Of a stretch of 11,268 nt of DNA, positions 6,155-11,268 are shown one piece after another. The translations under genes and the position numbers were made by a program. This DNA comes from GCA-2862585 sp963991165. GTDB taxonomy: Bacteria; Bacteroidota; Bacteroidia; Flavobacteriales; UBA7312. The stretch lies in contig CAXDOW010000065.1 of NCBI GenBank assembly GCA_963991165.1, positions 1-11,268 of the forward strand. The letters run 5' to 3'. The notes under the pieces are model-generated. The model saw only the letters and a list, made by a program, of their open reading frames with translations. It was not told the origin of the DNA and made no database searches. Positions within the stretch are counted from its first letter, which is position 1; the number at the start of each line of letters is the position of its first letter.

Positions 6155-6438
6155 TGTCTGAACTAGGTAAAGTTGATGATAAATCATCTTTAAACATATC
6201 ACTTTCATATCTAGCACAAATTATAGTTGCTATATCAGTAGCAGTTTGGGGATATGCAAACATCACAGAAAAAATAGATAAGAACGCACAAGAAACAAGA
6301 AACCTAAGAGCAAATCAAAACAATTACGTCTTTCCAGACATAAGAACATTAGAACAACAAGTCATAGCACTAGAAAAAGATATGCTAATTGCAAAGACTG
6401 AAATCGAATATTGTAAAAAGGAAATAGAAAAAAAATGA
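6154..6438 (+). CDS. Membrane-anchored coiled-coil protein in the lysis cassette (inner-membrane spanin candidate)
   Basis: This 94-residue protein has a short polar N-terminus, one hydrophobic segment (about 15-36, SLSYLAQIIVAISVAVWGY at 16-34), and a long charged helix (38-58 and 63-94) with heptad-like Leu/Ile spacing, ending in lysines. The 'SLxYLaQII...vWGY' start is one I recall from marine phage proteins beside M15 endolysins, where the role is not established. The layout of one N-terminal span plus a coiled coil is that of inner-membrane spanins or holin partners. It overlaps the holin stop by one base and the endolysin start by four (ATGA), so all three are probably translated together. 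Spanin function is inference from layout only. Confidence 0.7.
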   Translation: MSELGKVDDKSSLNISLSYLAQIIVAISVAVWGYANITEKIDKNAQETRNLRANQNNYVFPDIRTLEQQVIALEKDMLIAKTEIEYCKKEIEKK

Positions 6439-6806
6439 GTTGGGAAAATTTCACAGAAGAAGAGTTCTCTTGCAAACATTGTGGTAAAAATGGTATTTCA
6501 CATGAACTAATAGATAAGTTACAATTACTAAGAAATGAGTTAGGTTTCCCATTCATTATTAGTTCTGGTTATAGATGTGAAGAACACCCAATAGAAGCTA
6601 AGAAGAATGTACCGGGAACTCATGCACAAGGCATAGCAGCTGATATTAAAGTAAGAGGCGATAAAGCATTACAAATAGTATCAAAAGCAAAAGAATTTGG
6701 TTTTACAGGTATTGGCGTAAATCAAAAAGGAAGTGGTAGATTTATACATTTAGACATTTCCGAGGGTAGTGAGAACAGACCAAGACCACATATTTGGAGT
6801 TATTAA
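6435..6806 (+). CDS. Endolysin, zinc D-Ala-D-Ala carboxypeptidase-like (peptidase M15 family)
   Basis: The 123 residues form a complete single-domain M15-type peptidase. Residues 6-19 contain the usual entry segment with Cys13, His15 and Cys16 (FSCKHCGK). SSGYRCEEHP (43-52) gives the conserved SxGYR motif. HAQGIAADI (63-71) supplies zinc ligands His63 and Asp70, and FIHLDIS (103-109) supplies the third ligand, His105. Such enzymes cut the peptide side chains of peptidoglycan and release progeny. There is no signal peptide, so export through the upstream holin fits. Length is typical of small phage M15 lysins. It overlaps the preceding gene by four bases and its stop is followed directly by the next ATG. 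Confidence 0.92.
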   Translation: MSWENFTEEEFSCKHCGKNGISHELIDKLQLLRNELGFPFIISSGYRCEEHPIEAKKNVPGTHAQGIAADIKVRGDKALQIVSKAKEFGFTGIGVNQKGSGRFIHLDISEGSENRPRPHIWSY

Positions 6807-7046
6807 ATGGATATTAGTCCGATCTTATTTTGGAACGCAATCATTACATTGGTTTATCTACCAACTATTTACAGCATACGACAAAACGCACAAGCAATAG
6901 ATCGATTAGAAGTTTTGGTAAATAAAACAAGAGAAGAAATACCAAAATACTATGTAACCAAACAAGACTTACACAAAGACATAGAAAGAATTTTTGATAG
7001 ACTAGATAAACTAGATGAAAAAATTGATAAACTCATAGGTCAATAA
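6807..7046 (+). CDS. Small membrane protein with coiled coil, downstream of the endolysin
   Basis: At 79 residues, it has one N-terminal hydrophobic segment (about 5-23, with PILFWNAIITLVYLPTIYSI at 5-24) and then a charged region with a strong heptad pattern at 57-77 (DLHKDIERIFDRLDKLDEKI within 54-73). The middle 'LVNKTREEIPKYYVTK' (37-52) has the look of a conserved joint. It follows the endolysin with no gap and precedes the next gene by one base. Position immediately after an endolysin and membrane-plus-coil layout suggest a spanin or another lysis accessory. A second coiled-coil membrane protein lies on the other side of the endolysin, and sequence alone does not say which, if either, is the spanin. 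No lipobox for an outer-membrane partner is present. Confidence 0.7.
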   Translation: MDISPILFWNAIITLVYLPTIYSIRQNAQAIDRLEVLVNKTREEIPKYYVTKQDLHKDIERIFDRLDKLDEKIDKLIGQ

Positions 7047-7047
7047 T

Positions 7048-7308
7048 ATGCCAACCCAAGAAGAAATTTTAAAATCAAACGAAGCTGAATTAATTTTAAA
7101 TTCAGAAACACTCCAAGAAGCTTTACAAAATCTAAAAGACGAATATATAAATCTATGGTTACTTTCTAAAGAAAGTGACATCGAAAAAAGAGAAAGTTTA
7201 CACAAAGCAATTAAACTTTTACCAGAAGTTGAAAAACATTTAAGAATATTAGTAGAGAAGGGTAAGATAACGAAGTCACAGTTATCAAGATTGCACAAAG
7301 TTGTGTAA
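7048..7308 (+). CDS. Hypothetical helical 86-residue protein upstream of the scaffold
   Basis: I do not know a function for this protein. It is almost entirely helical: residues 4-30 and 26-45 form charged amphipathic helices, and the C-terminal half (SLHKAIKLLPEVEKHLRILV, 50-69) is the most conserved-looking block, followed by EKGKITKSQL. I have the impression of similar small proteins lying just before scaffold genes in related phages, but cannot name a family. There is no membrane segment, Cys or catalytic motif. It starts one base after the preceding stop and closes the block of linked small genes; the next gene comes after a hairpin-containing 52-base gap. Confidence 0.65.
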   Translation: MPTQEEILKSNEAELILNSETLQEALQNLKDEYINLWLLSKESDIEKRESLHKAIKLLPEVEKHLRILVEKGKITKSQLSRLHKVV

Positions 7309-7310
7309 AT

Positions 7311-7334
7311 TTATTTTAAGTATTGTTAAAATAA
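7311..7334 (+). terminator. A/T-only hairpin between the lysis block and the scaffold gene
   Basis: TTATTTTAA (7311-7319) and TTAAAATAA (7326-7334) are perfect complements of 9 bases around a 6-base loop. A run of seven T (7344-7350) starts 9 bases later. The stem has no G-C pair and the T-run is displaced, so it would be at best a weak terminator. It could instead be an mRNA end or processing structure. TAAAAT within the right arm also resembles a -10 box. Position at the border of two gene blocks argues for some regulatory use. Confidence 0.35.
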
Positions 7335-7360
7335 GCTAACTAATTTTTTTAGGAATAATT

Positions 7361-8350
7361 ATGACCAACAACGCAAAGCCGATTGGTTTACAAACAAACT
7401 TAGAACAAGCAGAAAAGTCTTTTGAAAGTTTTTTGACTCCATCGGAACAAACAGAAAACCCAATAGAAGAAGAACCAACTGAAGAGTTAGTCAACGAAGA
7501 AGAAATCATCGAAGATGACGAACCCTTTGAAGAAGAACTTGAAGTTGAAGAAGAAGAAGATAGTCACGAAGATCAAGTAGAAGAAGAAGAGGAACAGCAA
7601 CCTCAACTCTACACCATCAAAGTCGATGGAGAAGATGTTGAAGTCACGCTTGATGAACTCCAAAACGGATACAGTCGCCAAAGAGATTATACTAGGAAAA
7701 CTCAGGAGTTAGCCGAACAGCGTAAAAGCATTGAAGCAAAACAAAAAGAGATTTCCGAAAAGGATGCAATTTATTCACAGTTGTTACCAAAGATGGAAGC
7801 AACATTGAAAGGCGAGTTAGGAAACGAGCCAGATTGGAACAAACTTTACGAAGCTGATCCTATTGCCTATGTCCGTGAAAAGGACTTATGGAATGAGAAA
7901 AAGCAAAAGTTACAAGCAGTACAAGATGAAGCAGCTAGACTCCAACAGGAACAAGTTGCTAAACAACAAAAAGAACTTGAAGAGTTCATTAAGCATGGTA
8001 ACGAACAGCTACTCAAACTAATTCCAGAATGGCAAGATAACGAAGTGGCATCAAAAGAAAAGATGGCAATTCGTAATTATGGTATTAATGTCTTGGGCTA
8101 TACAGCCGAGCAAATGGATCAAGTATATGATTATAGACATTTACTTGGTTTAAGAAACGCATGGATGTATGACAAAACATTAAAAGCTACTAAAGTCAAA
8201 CCAACTGAAAAGAAAGCAGTTGCTCGTACTGCCCGACCGGGAACTTCCAATGTACCGAAATCGGCATCACCTGTGAAAAAAGCAAAACAAAGATTAGCTA
8301 AATCTGGAAAAGTTCAAGATGCAGCTAAACTTTTTGAACAAATAATTTAA
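7361..8350 (+). CDS. Scaffolding protein
   Basis: The 329 residues lie directly before the capsid gene and have a scaffold's composition. Residues 34-80 are extremely acidic with runs of Glu. Then comes the block LYTIKVDGEDVEVTLDELQN (83-102) continuing GYSRQRDYTRKTQELAEQR (103-121), which I recognise from scaffold-type proteins of podoviruses. Residues 115-215 form a long coiled coil rich in Gln, Lys and Glu. The basic C-terminus (276-329, ending KVQDAAKLFEQII) resembles the capsid-binding tail of other scaffolds. It would fill the prohead during assembly and leave before or during packaging. No protease domain is seen here or nearby, so exit without cleavage is likely. AGGA at 7351-7354, 6 bases before the ATG, is a good ribosome site. 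Confidence 0.85.
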   Translation: MTNNAKPIGLQTNLEQAEKSFESFLTPSEQTENPIEEEPTEELVNEEEIIEDDEPFEEELEVEEEEDSHEDQVEEEEEQQPQLYTIKVDGEDVEVTLDELQNGYSRQRDYTRKTQELAEQRKSIEAKQKEISEKDAIYSQLLPKMEATLKGELGNEPDWNKLYEADPIAYVREKDLWNEKKQKLQAVQDEAARLQQEQVAKQQKELEEFIKHGNEQLLKLIPEWQDNEVASKEKMAIRNYGINVLGYTAEQMDQVYDYRHLLGLRNAWMYDKTLKATKVKPTEKKAVARTARPGTSNVPKSASPVKKAKQRLAKSGKVQDAAKLFEQII

Positions 8351-8373
8351 CTTTTTAACATAGGAAAAATATC

Positions 8374-9309
8374 ATGGCTAAAGTAACAAACGCATTTGAT
8401 ACATATTCGGCTACTGCTGATAGAGAACAGTTAAGTGATGTTATCTATAACATATCTCCTCAGACTACTCCGTTCATGTCATCAATCGGAAAAAACACAA
8501 TCAAGAATGTTGTTTTTGATTGGCAAAAAGAATCACTACCAACTCCAAGCGGTGCTGGAAATCTTGAAGGATTTGAACTTTCAAGAAGTGCAGCAACAGC
8601 TACTACAAGAGTTAGCAACGTAGCGATGATCTCAAAAAGAGATGCAACAGTAACAGGCTCACAACAATCTAGTGATCCAGCTGGTAAGAAGTCAGAAATG
8701 GCACATCAATTAGCACTTATGTCTAAAGCATTGAAAAGAGATATGGAAACTGCTCTTTGTCAAGCTGGAAGTAAGACAACTGGTGATGCTTCAACAGCTA
8801 GAGTAACTGGTGGTTTCGAATCATGGATTGAATCAAACGTATCAAGAGGTACTAATGGTGCTTCTAATGCAGCTGGTGCAGCTCCATCAAACGGAACACA
8901 AAGAGCTTTAACTGAAGCATTACTTAAAGATGTTCTACAATCATGTTTCACAAATGGTGGTGAACCATCATTAGCTATTTGTGGCCCAGTAAATAAGCAA
9001 AAGATTTCTGGTTTCACAGGTAGAGCTTCAGCTAGACAAATGATTGATGCAAACACAGTAGAAGCTTCTGTTTCTATTTATGCATCAGACTTTGGTGAGC
9101 TAAAAATTGTACCATCTAACTTTAGTAGAGAAAGATCACTATTATTAGTTGATCCAGATTACGCTAAAGTATCTTACCTTAGAGATTTCCAAACAGTTGA
9201 TATTGCAACTATTGGTGATGCTGAGACTAAGATGATCGTAGTTGAGTATGGTTTAGAAGTATCTAACGAAGCTGCTCATGGTGTAGTAGCTGACTTAACA
9301 ACATCGTAA
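8374..9309 (+). CDS. Major capsid protein, SU10-like (DUF5309 type)
   Basis: This 311-residue protein begins with the family-typical stretch FDTYSATADREQLSDVIYNI (8-27) and SPQTTPFMSSIG (28-39), followed by the WQKESLPTP segment. Mid-protein, KRDMETALCQ forms the long helix of the HK97-type fold, and the C-terminal part has GELKIVPSNFSRERSLLLVD and the final EYGLEVSNEAAHGVVADL segment. These match what I know as DUF5309, the group including the phage SU10 major capsid protein. It forms the icosahedral or prolate shell. AGGA (8362-8365) 8 bases before the ATG is a good ribosome site. The sequence is rich in Ala, Thr and Ser and less Lys-rich than its neighbours, as usual for a highly expressed shell protein. 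An intrinsic terminator follows 14 bases after the stop. Confidence 0.92.
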   Translation: MAKVTNAFDTYSATADREQLSDVIYNISPQTTPFMSSIGKNTIKNVVFDWQKESLPTPSGAGNLEGFELSRSAATATTRVSNVAMISKRDATVTGSQQSSDPAGKKSEMAHQLALMSKALKRDMETALCQAGSKTTGDASTARVTGGFESWIESNVSRGTNGASNAAGAAPSNGTQRALTEALLKDVLQSCFTNGGEPSLAICGPVNKQKISGFTGRASARQMIDANTVEASVSIYASDFGELKIVPSNFSRERSLLLVDPDYAKVSYLRDFQTVDIATIGDAETKMIVVEYGLEVSNEAAHGVVADLTTS

Positions 9310-9323
9310 GTCAATACTTATTA

Positions 9324-9349
9324 GGGAGGGGTAAAACCCTCCCATTTTT
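9324..9349 (+). terminator. Intrinsic terminator after the major capsid gene
   Basis: GGGAGGG (9324-9330) pairs perfectly with CCCTCCC (9337-9343) around the loop GTAAAA, and ATTTTT (9344-9349) follows. This is a textbook rho-independent terminator shape and one of only two strongly G+C-rich hairpins in the window. Continuation of the late genes beyond it implies partial readthrough, antitermination or a further promoter. The next ATG is only 3 bases after the T-run. Confidence 0.9.
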
Positions 9350-9352
9350 AAG

Positions 9353-9652
9353 ATGCCAACTAAACGTACACTTATAGATCGAAAAACAGGACTGACTTCG
9401 GAGTTCATTACCGAAGATGACAAACATATCGCACACACTACACAAGATGTTCAACCTGTCATTGAACACGTTAGAAATTTAAGAGATAATACTATTAAGC
9501 ACGGAAAAGACATGAGGCACGTTGCGGAAGTGCCAATGGTTATCTGGCAAAAAGCATTGAGAGAGGGCTGGTCACAAGATTCAGCAAAGTGGAAACAATG
9601 GCTTAATGATCCAGACAATAAAGTATTTAGAACTTGGCAAGGTAAACTATGA
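9353..9652 (+). CDS. Conserved hypothetical protein between capsid and adaptor genes
   Basis: The 99 residues resemble a small family often found right after the capsid gene in podovirus-like phages, of unknown role. The N-terminal strand region (PTKRTLIDRKTGLTSEFITE, 2-21) is typical, followed by a helix (QDVQPVIEHVRNLRDN, 31-46), a VAEVPMVIWQKAL block (58-70) and the conserved end DPDNKVFRTWQGKL (86-99). No membrane segment or Cys is present. A structural or assembly role is likely from position only. The ATG lies just beyond the terminator T-run and has no Shine-Dalgarno at normal distance; the G-rich arm of the terminator is over 20 bases upstream and would be paired in the hairpin. Its stop overlaps the adaptor ATG as ATGA. 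Confidence 0.75.
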   Translation: MPTKRTLIDRKTGLTSEFITEDDKHIAHTTQDVQPVIEHVRNLRDNTIKHGKDMRHVAEVPMVIWQKALREGWSQDSAKWKQWLNDPDNKVFRTWQGKL

Positions 9653-10296
9653 CATACGCAGAATTAAAAACAGCAATAGCAAATTATCTCAACAGATCAG
9701 ATTTAACATCTGACATAGATACATTCATAGATAATGTTGAAGCCGAGTTAAACAGAAGATTAAGAACAAAGGATATGATTAAAAGAGCTACTGCAACAGC
9801 AGATGCTCAATACTTATCAGTACCAACTGATTGGTTAGAAGCAATCAACATACAAATAGATGGCAATAACTTTTCACCTTTATTCCAACAATCAATAGAA
9901 TCATTAGACGTTTACAGAAAAGCAAATGGTAACGTCACTAATCAACCAGTTTACTTTGCTATGGTTGATGACACTATAGAATTAGCACCAACACCAGATA
10001 CAAGTTATACCCTACAGTTAACTTACTATGGTAAAATAGATGCATTAAGTGCCACCAATACAAGTAACTTTGTATCAGTATCGCACCCAGACGTATATTT
10101 GTATGGTGCATTAAAACACGCTTCTATTTATTTAATGGAAGATGAAAGAATACCAATGTTTACCCAACAATTTGAAAAGGCATTGGAAGAAATGCGACTT
10201 GCACAAGAGAAGTCTGCATTTGGAAAAGGATCACTTCAACAAAGAAGTAGAACTTACGGAAAAAGACAAAAACGCAATTACTATTATGGTAATTAA
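9649..10296 (+). CDS. Head-tail adaptor protein, SU10/P22 gp4-like
   Basis: At 215 residues this fits the adaptor placed under the portal in short-tailed phages. The N-terminal helices, with TYAELKTAIANYLNRSDL (2-19) and FIDNVEAELNRRLR (26-39), are the family's most recognisable part. A beta-rich middle follows (YLSVPTDWLEAINIQIDG, 54-71, and the segment around IELAPTPDTSYTLQLTYYGK), then helices at about 145-190 (HPDVYLYGALKHASIYLMED) and a basic tail ending in KRQKRNYYYGN. The tail may insert against portal or DNA. Adaptors form a ring linking portal to tail and often follow the capsid gene. The start is coupled to the preceding gene by ATGA. Matching is by overall pattern, so P22 gp4-like versus SU10-like is not settled. 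Confidence 0.8.
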   Translation: MTYAELKTAIANYLNRSDLTSDIDTFIDNVEAELNRRLRTKDMIKRATATADAQYLSVPTDWLEAINIQIDGNNFSPLFQQSIESLDVYRKANGNVTNQPVYFAMVDDTIELAPTPDTSYTLQLTYYGKIDALSATNTSNFVSVSHPDVYLYGALKHASIYLMEDERIPMFTQQFEKALEEMRLAQEKSAFGKGSLQQRSRTYGKRQKRNYYYGN

Positions 10297-10307
10297 AGGA
10301 GAATGAG

Positions 10308-10700
10308 ATGGCTGGATTTAGCGATTATTTAGAAGATAAAGTTTTAGAACACGTTTTTGGTGGTAATGCTTATACAGCACCATCTACTTTATATGTGGCA
10401 CTATACACATCAGCACCAAGCGACACAGGTGGTGGTACAGAAGTTTCAGGTGGCGGTTATGTAAGAAAGACTGCAACCTTTAATGTTTCTGGAACTAACC
10501 CAACAACAGCATCTAACGTTGCTGCAATAGAGTATCCAACTGCTACAGCAAACTATGGCACAGTAACATCAGTAGGTATTTTTGATGCATTATCTGGTGG
10601 TAACTTACTTGCATACGCAAACTTAACTGCATCAAAAGTTGTAAGCACAGGGGATGTTTTCAGATTCAACGCTGGTGATTTAGACGTAACATTAGCTTAA
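10308..10700 (+). CDS. Beta-rich phage structural protein (tail or decoration type)
   Basis: The 130 residues match a widespread small phage structural family: helical start SDYLEDKVLEHVFGG (5-19), then STLYVALYTSAPSDTGGGTE (26-45), VSGGGYVRKTATF (46-58), YPTATANYGTVTSVGIFDA (76-94) and a closing SGGNLLAYANLTASK (96-110), TGDVFRFNAGDLDVTLA (114-130). I know relatives annotated as minor tail or tail-fibre-associated proteins in mycobacteriophage and many prophage genomes; the exact location in the virion is not settled. Composition is nearly all beta with many Gly, Thr and Ser, unlike the Lys-rich neighbours. AAGGAG (10296-10301) with a 6-base spacer to the ATG is a strong ribosome site. The following gene starts 4 bases after the stop. 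Confidence 0.75.
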   Translation: MAGFSDYLEDKVLEHVFGGNAYTAPSTLYVALYTSAPSDTGGGTEVSGGGYVRKTATFNVSGTNPTTASNVAAIEYPTATANYGTVTSVGIFDALSGGNLLAYANLTASKVVSTGDVFRFNAGDLDVTLA

Positions 10701-10704
10701 CATC

Positions 10705-11247
10705 ATGGCCAGTATCGGCTATAACAAGGGCTATTATTCAAGATCAAAGTATAACGATCTTGCTTTTCAAGCTGAAGCCACAATAGCACAAACTTCTAGT
10801 GCTACAGCTTCGCTTACACAAGTTCATAATGAAACAGCAGTTATATCTGCAACAAGTGGATTTACTGCACAAGGCACACAGATAGATAAAGCGACTGCTA
10901 CTATATCAGCAGTTTCAAACTTTACCGCAGTTGGTACTCAAATAGACAGAGCAACTGCAACTATAAGTGCAGTATCAAATGTCGATGCACAAGGATTTAT
11001 AACCGCAGTTGGTGTTTCTACCATACCAGCTACATCTGGTCTTGATGCACAAGGCGGAGTTATATTTTCTGCATCATCTACGATTGCTGAAACAAGTAGC
11101 TTTGATGCGATTGGTGGTTTAAAATGGGAAGATATTGTAGTTCCATCGGATAATTGGACAGATCAAATTGTTGCAAGTACAACTTGGACAGATCAAACAA
11201 ACCCCTCAACTACTTGGACTGAATTAGACAAACAAGAGGCAGCTTAA
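10705..11247 (+). CDS. Tandem-repeat structural protein (six 20-residue and four 10-residue Trp repeats)
   Basis: The 180 residues have a Tyr-rich head (1-22), then six back-to-back 20-residue units at 23-42, 43-62, 63-82, 83-102, 103-122 and 123-142. Their shared pattern is roughly x-x-x-T-I-x-A-x-S-x-F-x-A-x-G, best seen in the third unit, ATATISAVSNFTAVGTQIDR. Starting at Trp141 the period halves: Trp141, Trp151, Trp161 and Trp171 begin 10-residue units of the form WTDQxxxSTT. Alternating hydrophobic residues suggest beta strands, as in a beta-solenoid or a stack of beta hairpins, and Trp repeats of this kind are seen in some phage tail proteins. It lies between a structural gene and what looks like a tail gene, so a virion role is likely. 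No Shine-Dalgarno is visible; the stop overlaps the next ATG. Confidence 0.7.
   Translation: MASIGYNKGYYSRSKYNDLAFQAEATIAQTSSATASLTQVHNETAVISATSGFTAQGTQIDKATATISAVSNFTAVGTQIDRATATISAVSNVDAQGFITAVGVSTIPATSGLDAQGGVIFSASSTIAETSSFDAIGGLKWEDIVVPSDNWTDQIVASTTWTDQTNPSTTWTELDKQEAA
10771..11130 (+). repeat. Six in-frame 60-base coding repeats
   Basis: The repeat units of the preceding gene correspond to six contiguous 60-base blocks. The second to fourth blocks are closest (for example ACTGC-AC-ATA-GCAGT-TCAAA and the 'GGTACTCAAATAGA' type sequence shared by units 2 and 3), while the outer ones are diverged at most positions. Third-base differences between similar units show they have been under protein-level selection since duplication, rather than being a very recent copy. 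Confidence 0.75.
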
Positions 11248-11268
11248 TGGCAGATACATATACAACTA
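11247..11268 (+). CDS. Start of a further gene, partial (probable tail protein)
   Basis: An ATG at 11247 overlaps the preceding TAA as TAATG and the frame stays open to the window edge, giving only MADTYTT. Phage tail-fibre-like proteins often begin in a similar way (MADTYTTNLNLTKP type), and the position after two structural genes agrees. Seven residues cannot establish identity. Confidence 0.5.

Noticed and set aside
7487..7681. A Phe-rich 64-codon frame on the minus strand of the scaffold gene.
   Set aside because: It is simply the antisense of the Glu-rich (GAA/GAAGAA) scaffold segment, which reads as TTC/TTT codons.
8435..9056. Alternative frames within the capsid gene (8435-8623 plus; 8760-9056 minus).
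   Set aside because: They are nested in a confidently identified capsid gene and have no own ribosome site or recognisable motif.
10771..11130. The 60-base repeats as a CRISPR array.
   Set aside because: The units are contiguous with no unique spacers, stay in frame, and encode a diverged protein repeat.

Overview
The window looks like part of the genome of a tailed double-stranded DNA phage, most likely a short-tailed (podovirus-like) phage. It holds a nearly unbroken plus-strand run of packaging, portal, lysis, scaffold, capsid, connector and tail-type genes, packed with ATGA or TAATG stop/start overlaps or gaps of only a few bases. The capsid and adaptor proteins resemble the SU10 type and the portal resembles the P22 type. 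No tape-measure, tail-tube or sheath gene is visible. The sequence is AT-rich and the proteins are rich in Lys and Asn. Gene order and protein style recall phages of AT-rich marine alphaproteobacteria, but the host is an inference and cannot be read from this window.

Left edge (1-445, minus strand): two coupled genes, an unrecognised 82-residue protein followed by the N-terminal part of an ArdA-like antirestriction protein that runs off the window. They are transcribed away from the late genes. The 152-base gap at 446-597 therefore must hold the divergent start signals, and probably marks the border between a host-takeover (early-type) arm and the late arm.

Packaging and portal (598-5064): small terminase, then a 268-base spacer, large terminase with all expected ATPase and nuclease motifs, and a 716-residue portal. 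The spacer is unusually G+C-rich, contains several inverted repeats, and ends in a 29-codon membrane mini-gene that overlaps the large terminase start.

Small genes and lysis (5039-7308): several short, mostly basic genes, then a lysis cassette of a 3TM-type holin, a membrane-plus-coiled-coil protein, an M15-type zinc peptidase endolysin, and a second membrane-plus-coiled-coil protein. An 86-residue helical protein closes the block. The lysis cassette sits between portal and scaffold.

Head and connector (7361-10296): acidic scaffold, major capsid protein, a clear intrinsic terminator immediately after the capsid gene, a conserved 99-residue protein of unknown role, and an SU10-like head-tail adaptor. 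The terminator probably lets capsid mRNA exceed that of the downstream genes.

Tail-side proteins (10308-11268): a 130-residue beta-rich structural protein, a striking 180-residue protein built of six consecutive 20-residue repeats followed by four 10-residue Trp repeats, and the first codons of another gene.

The most unusual items are the 20/10-residue repeat protein, the hairpin-rich terminase spacer, and the uncharacterised partner of the ArdA-like gene.
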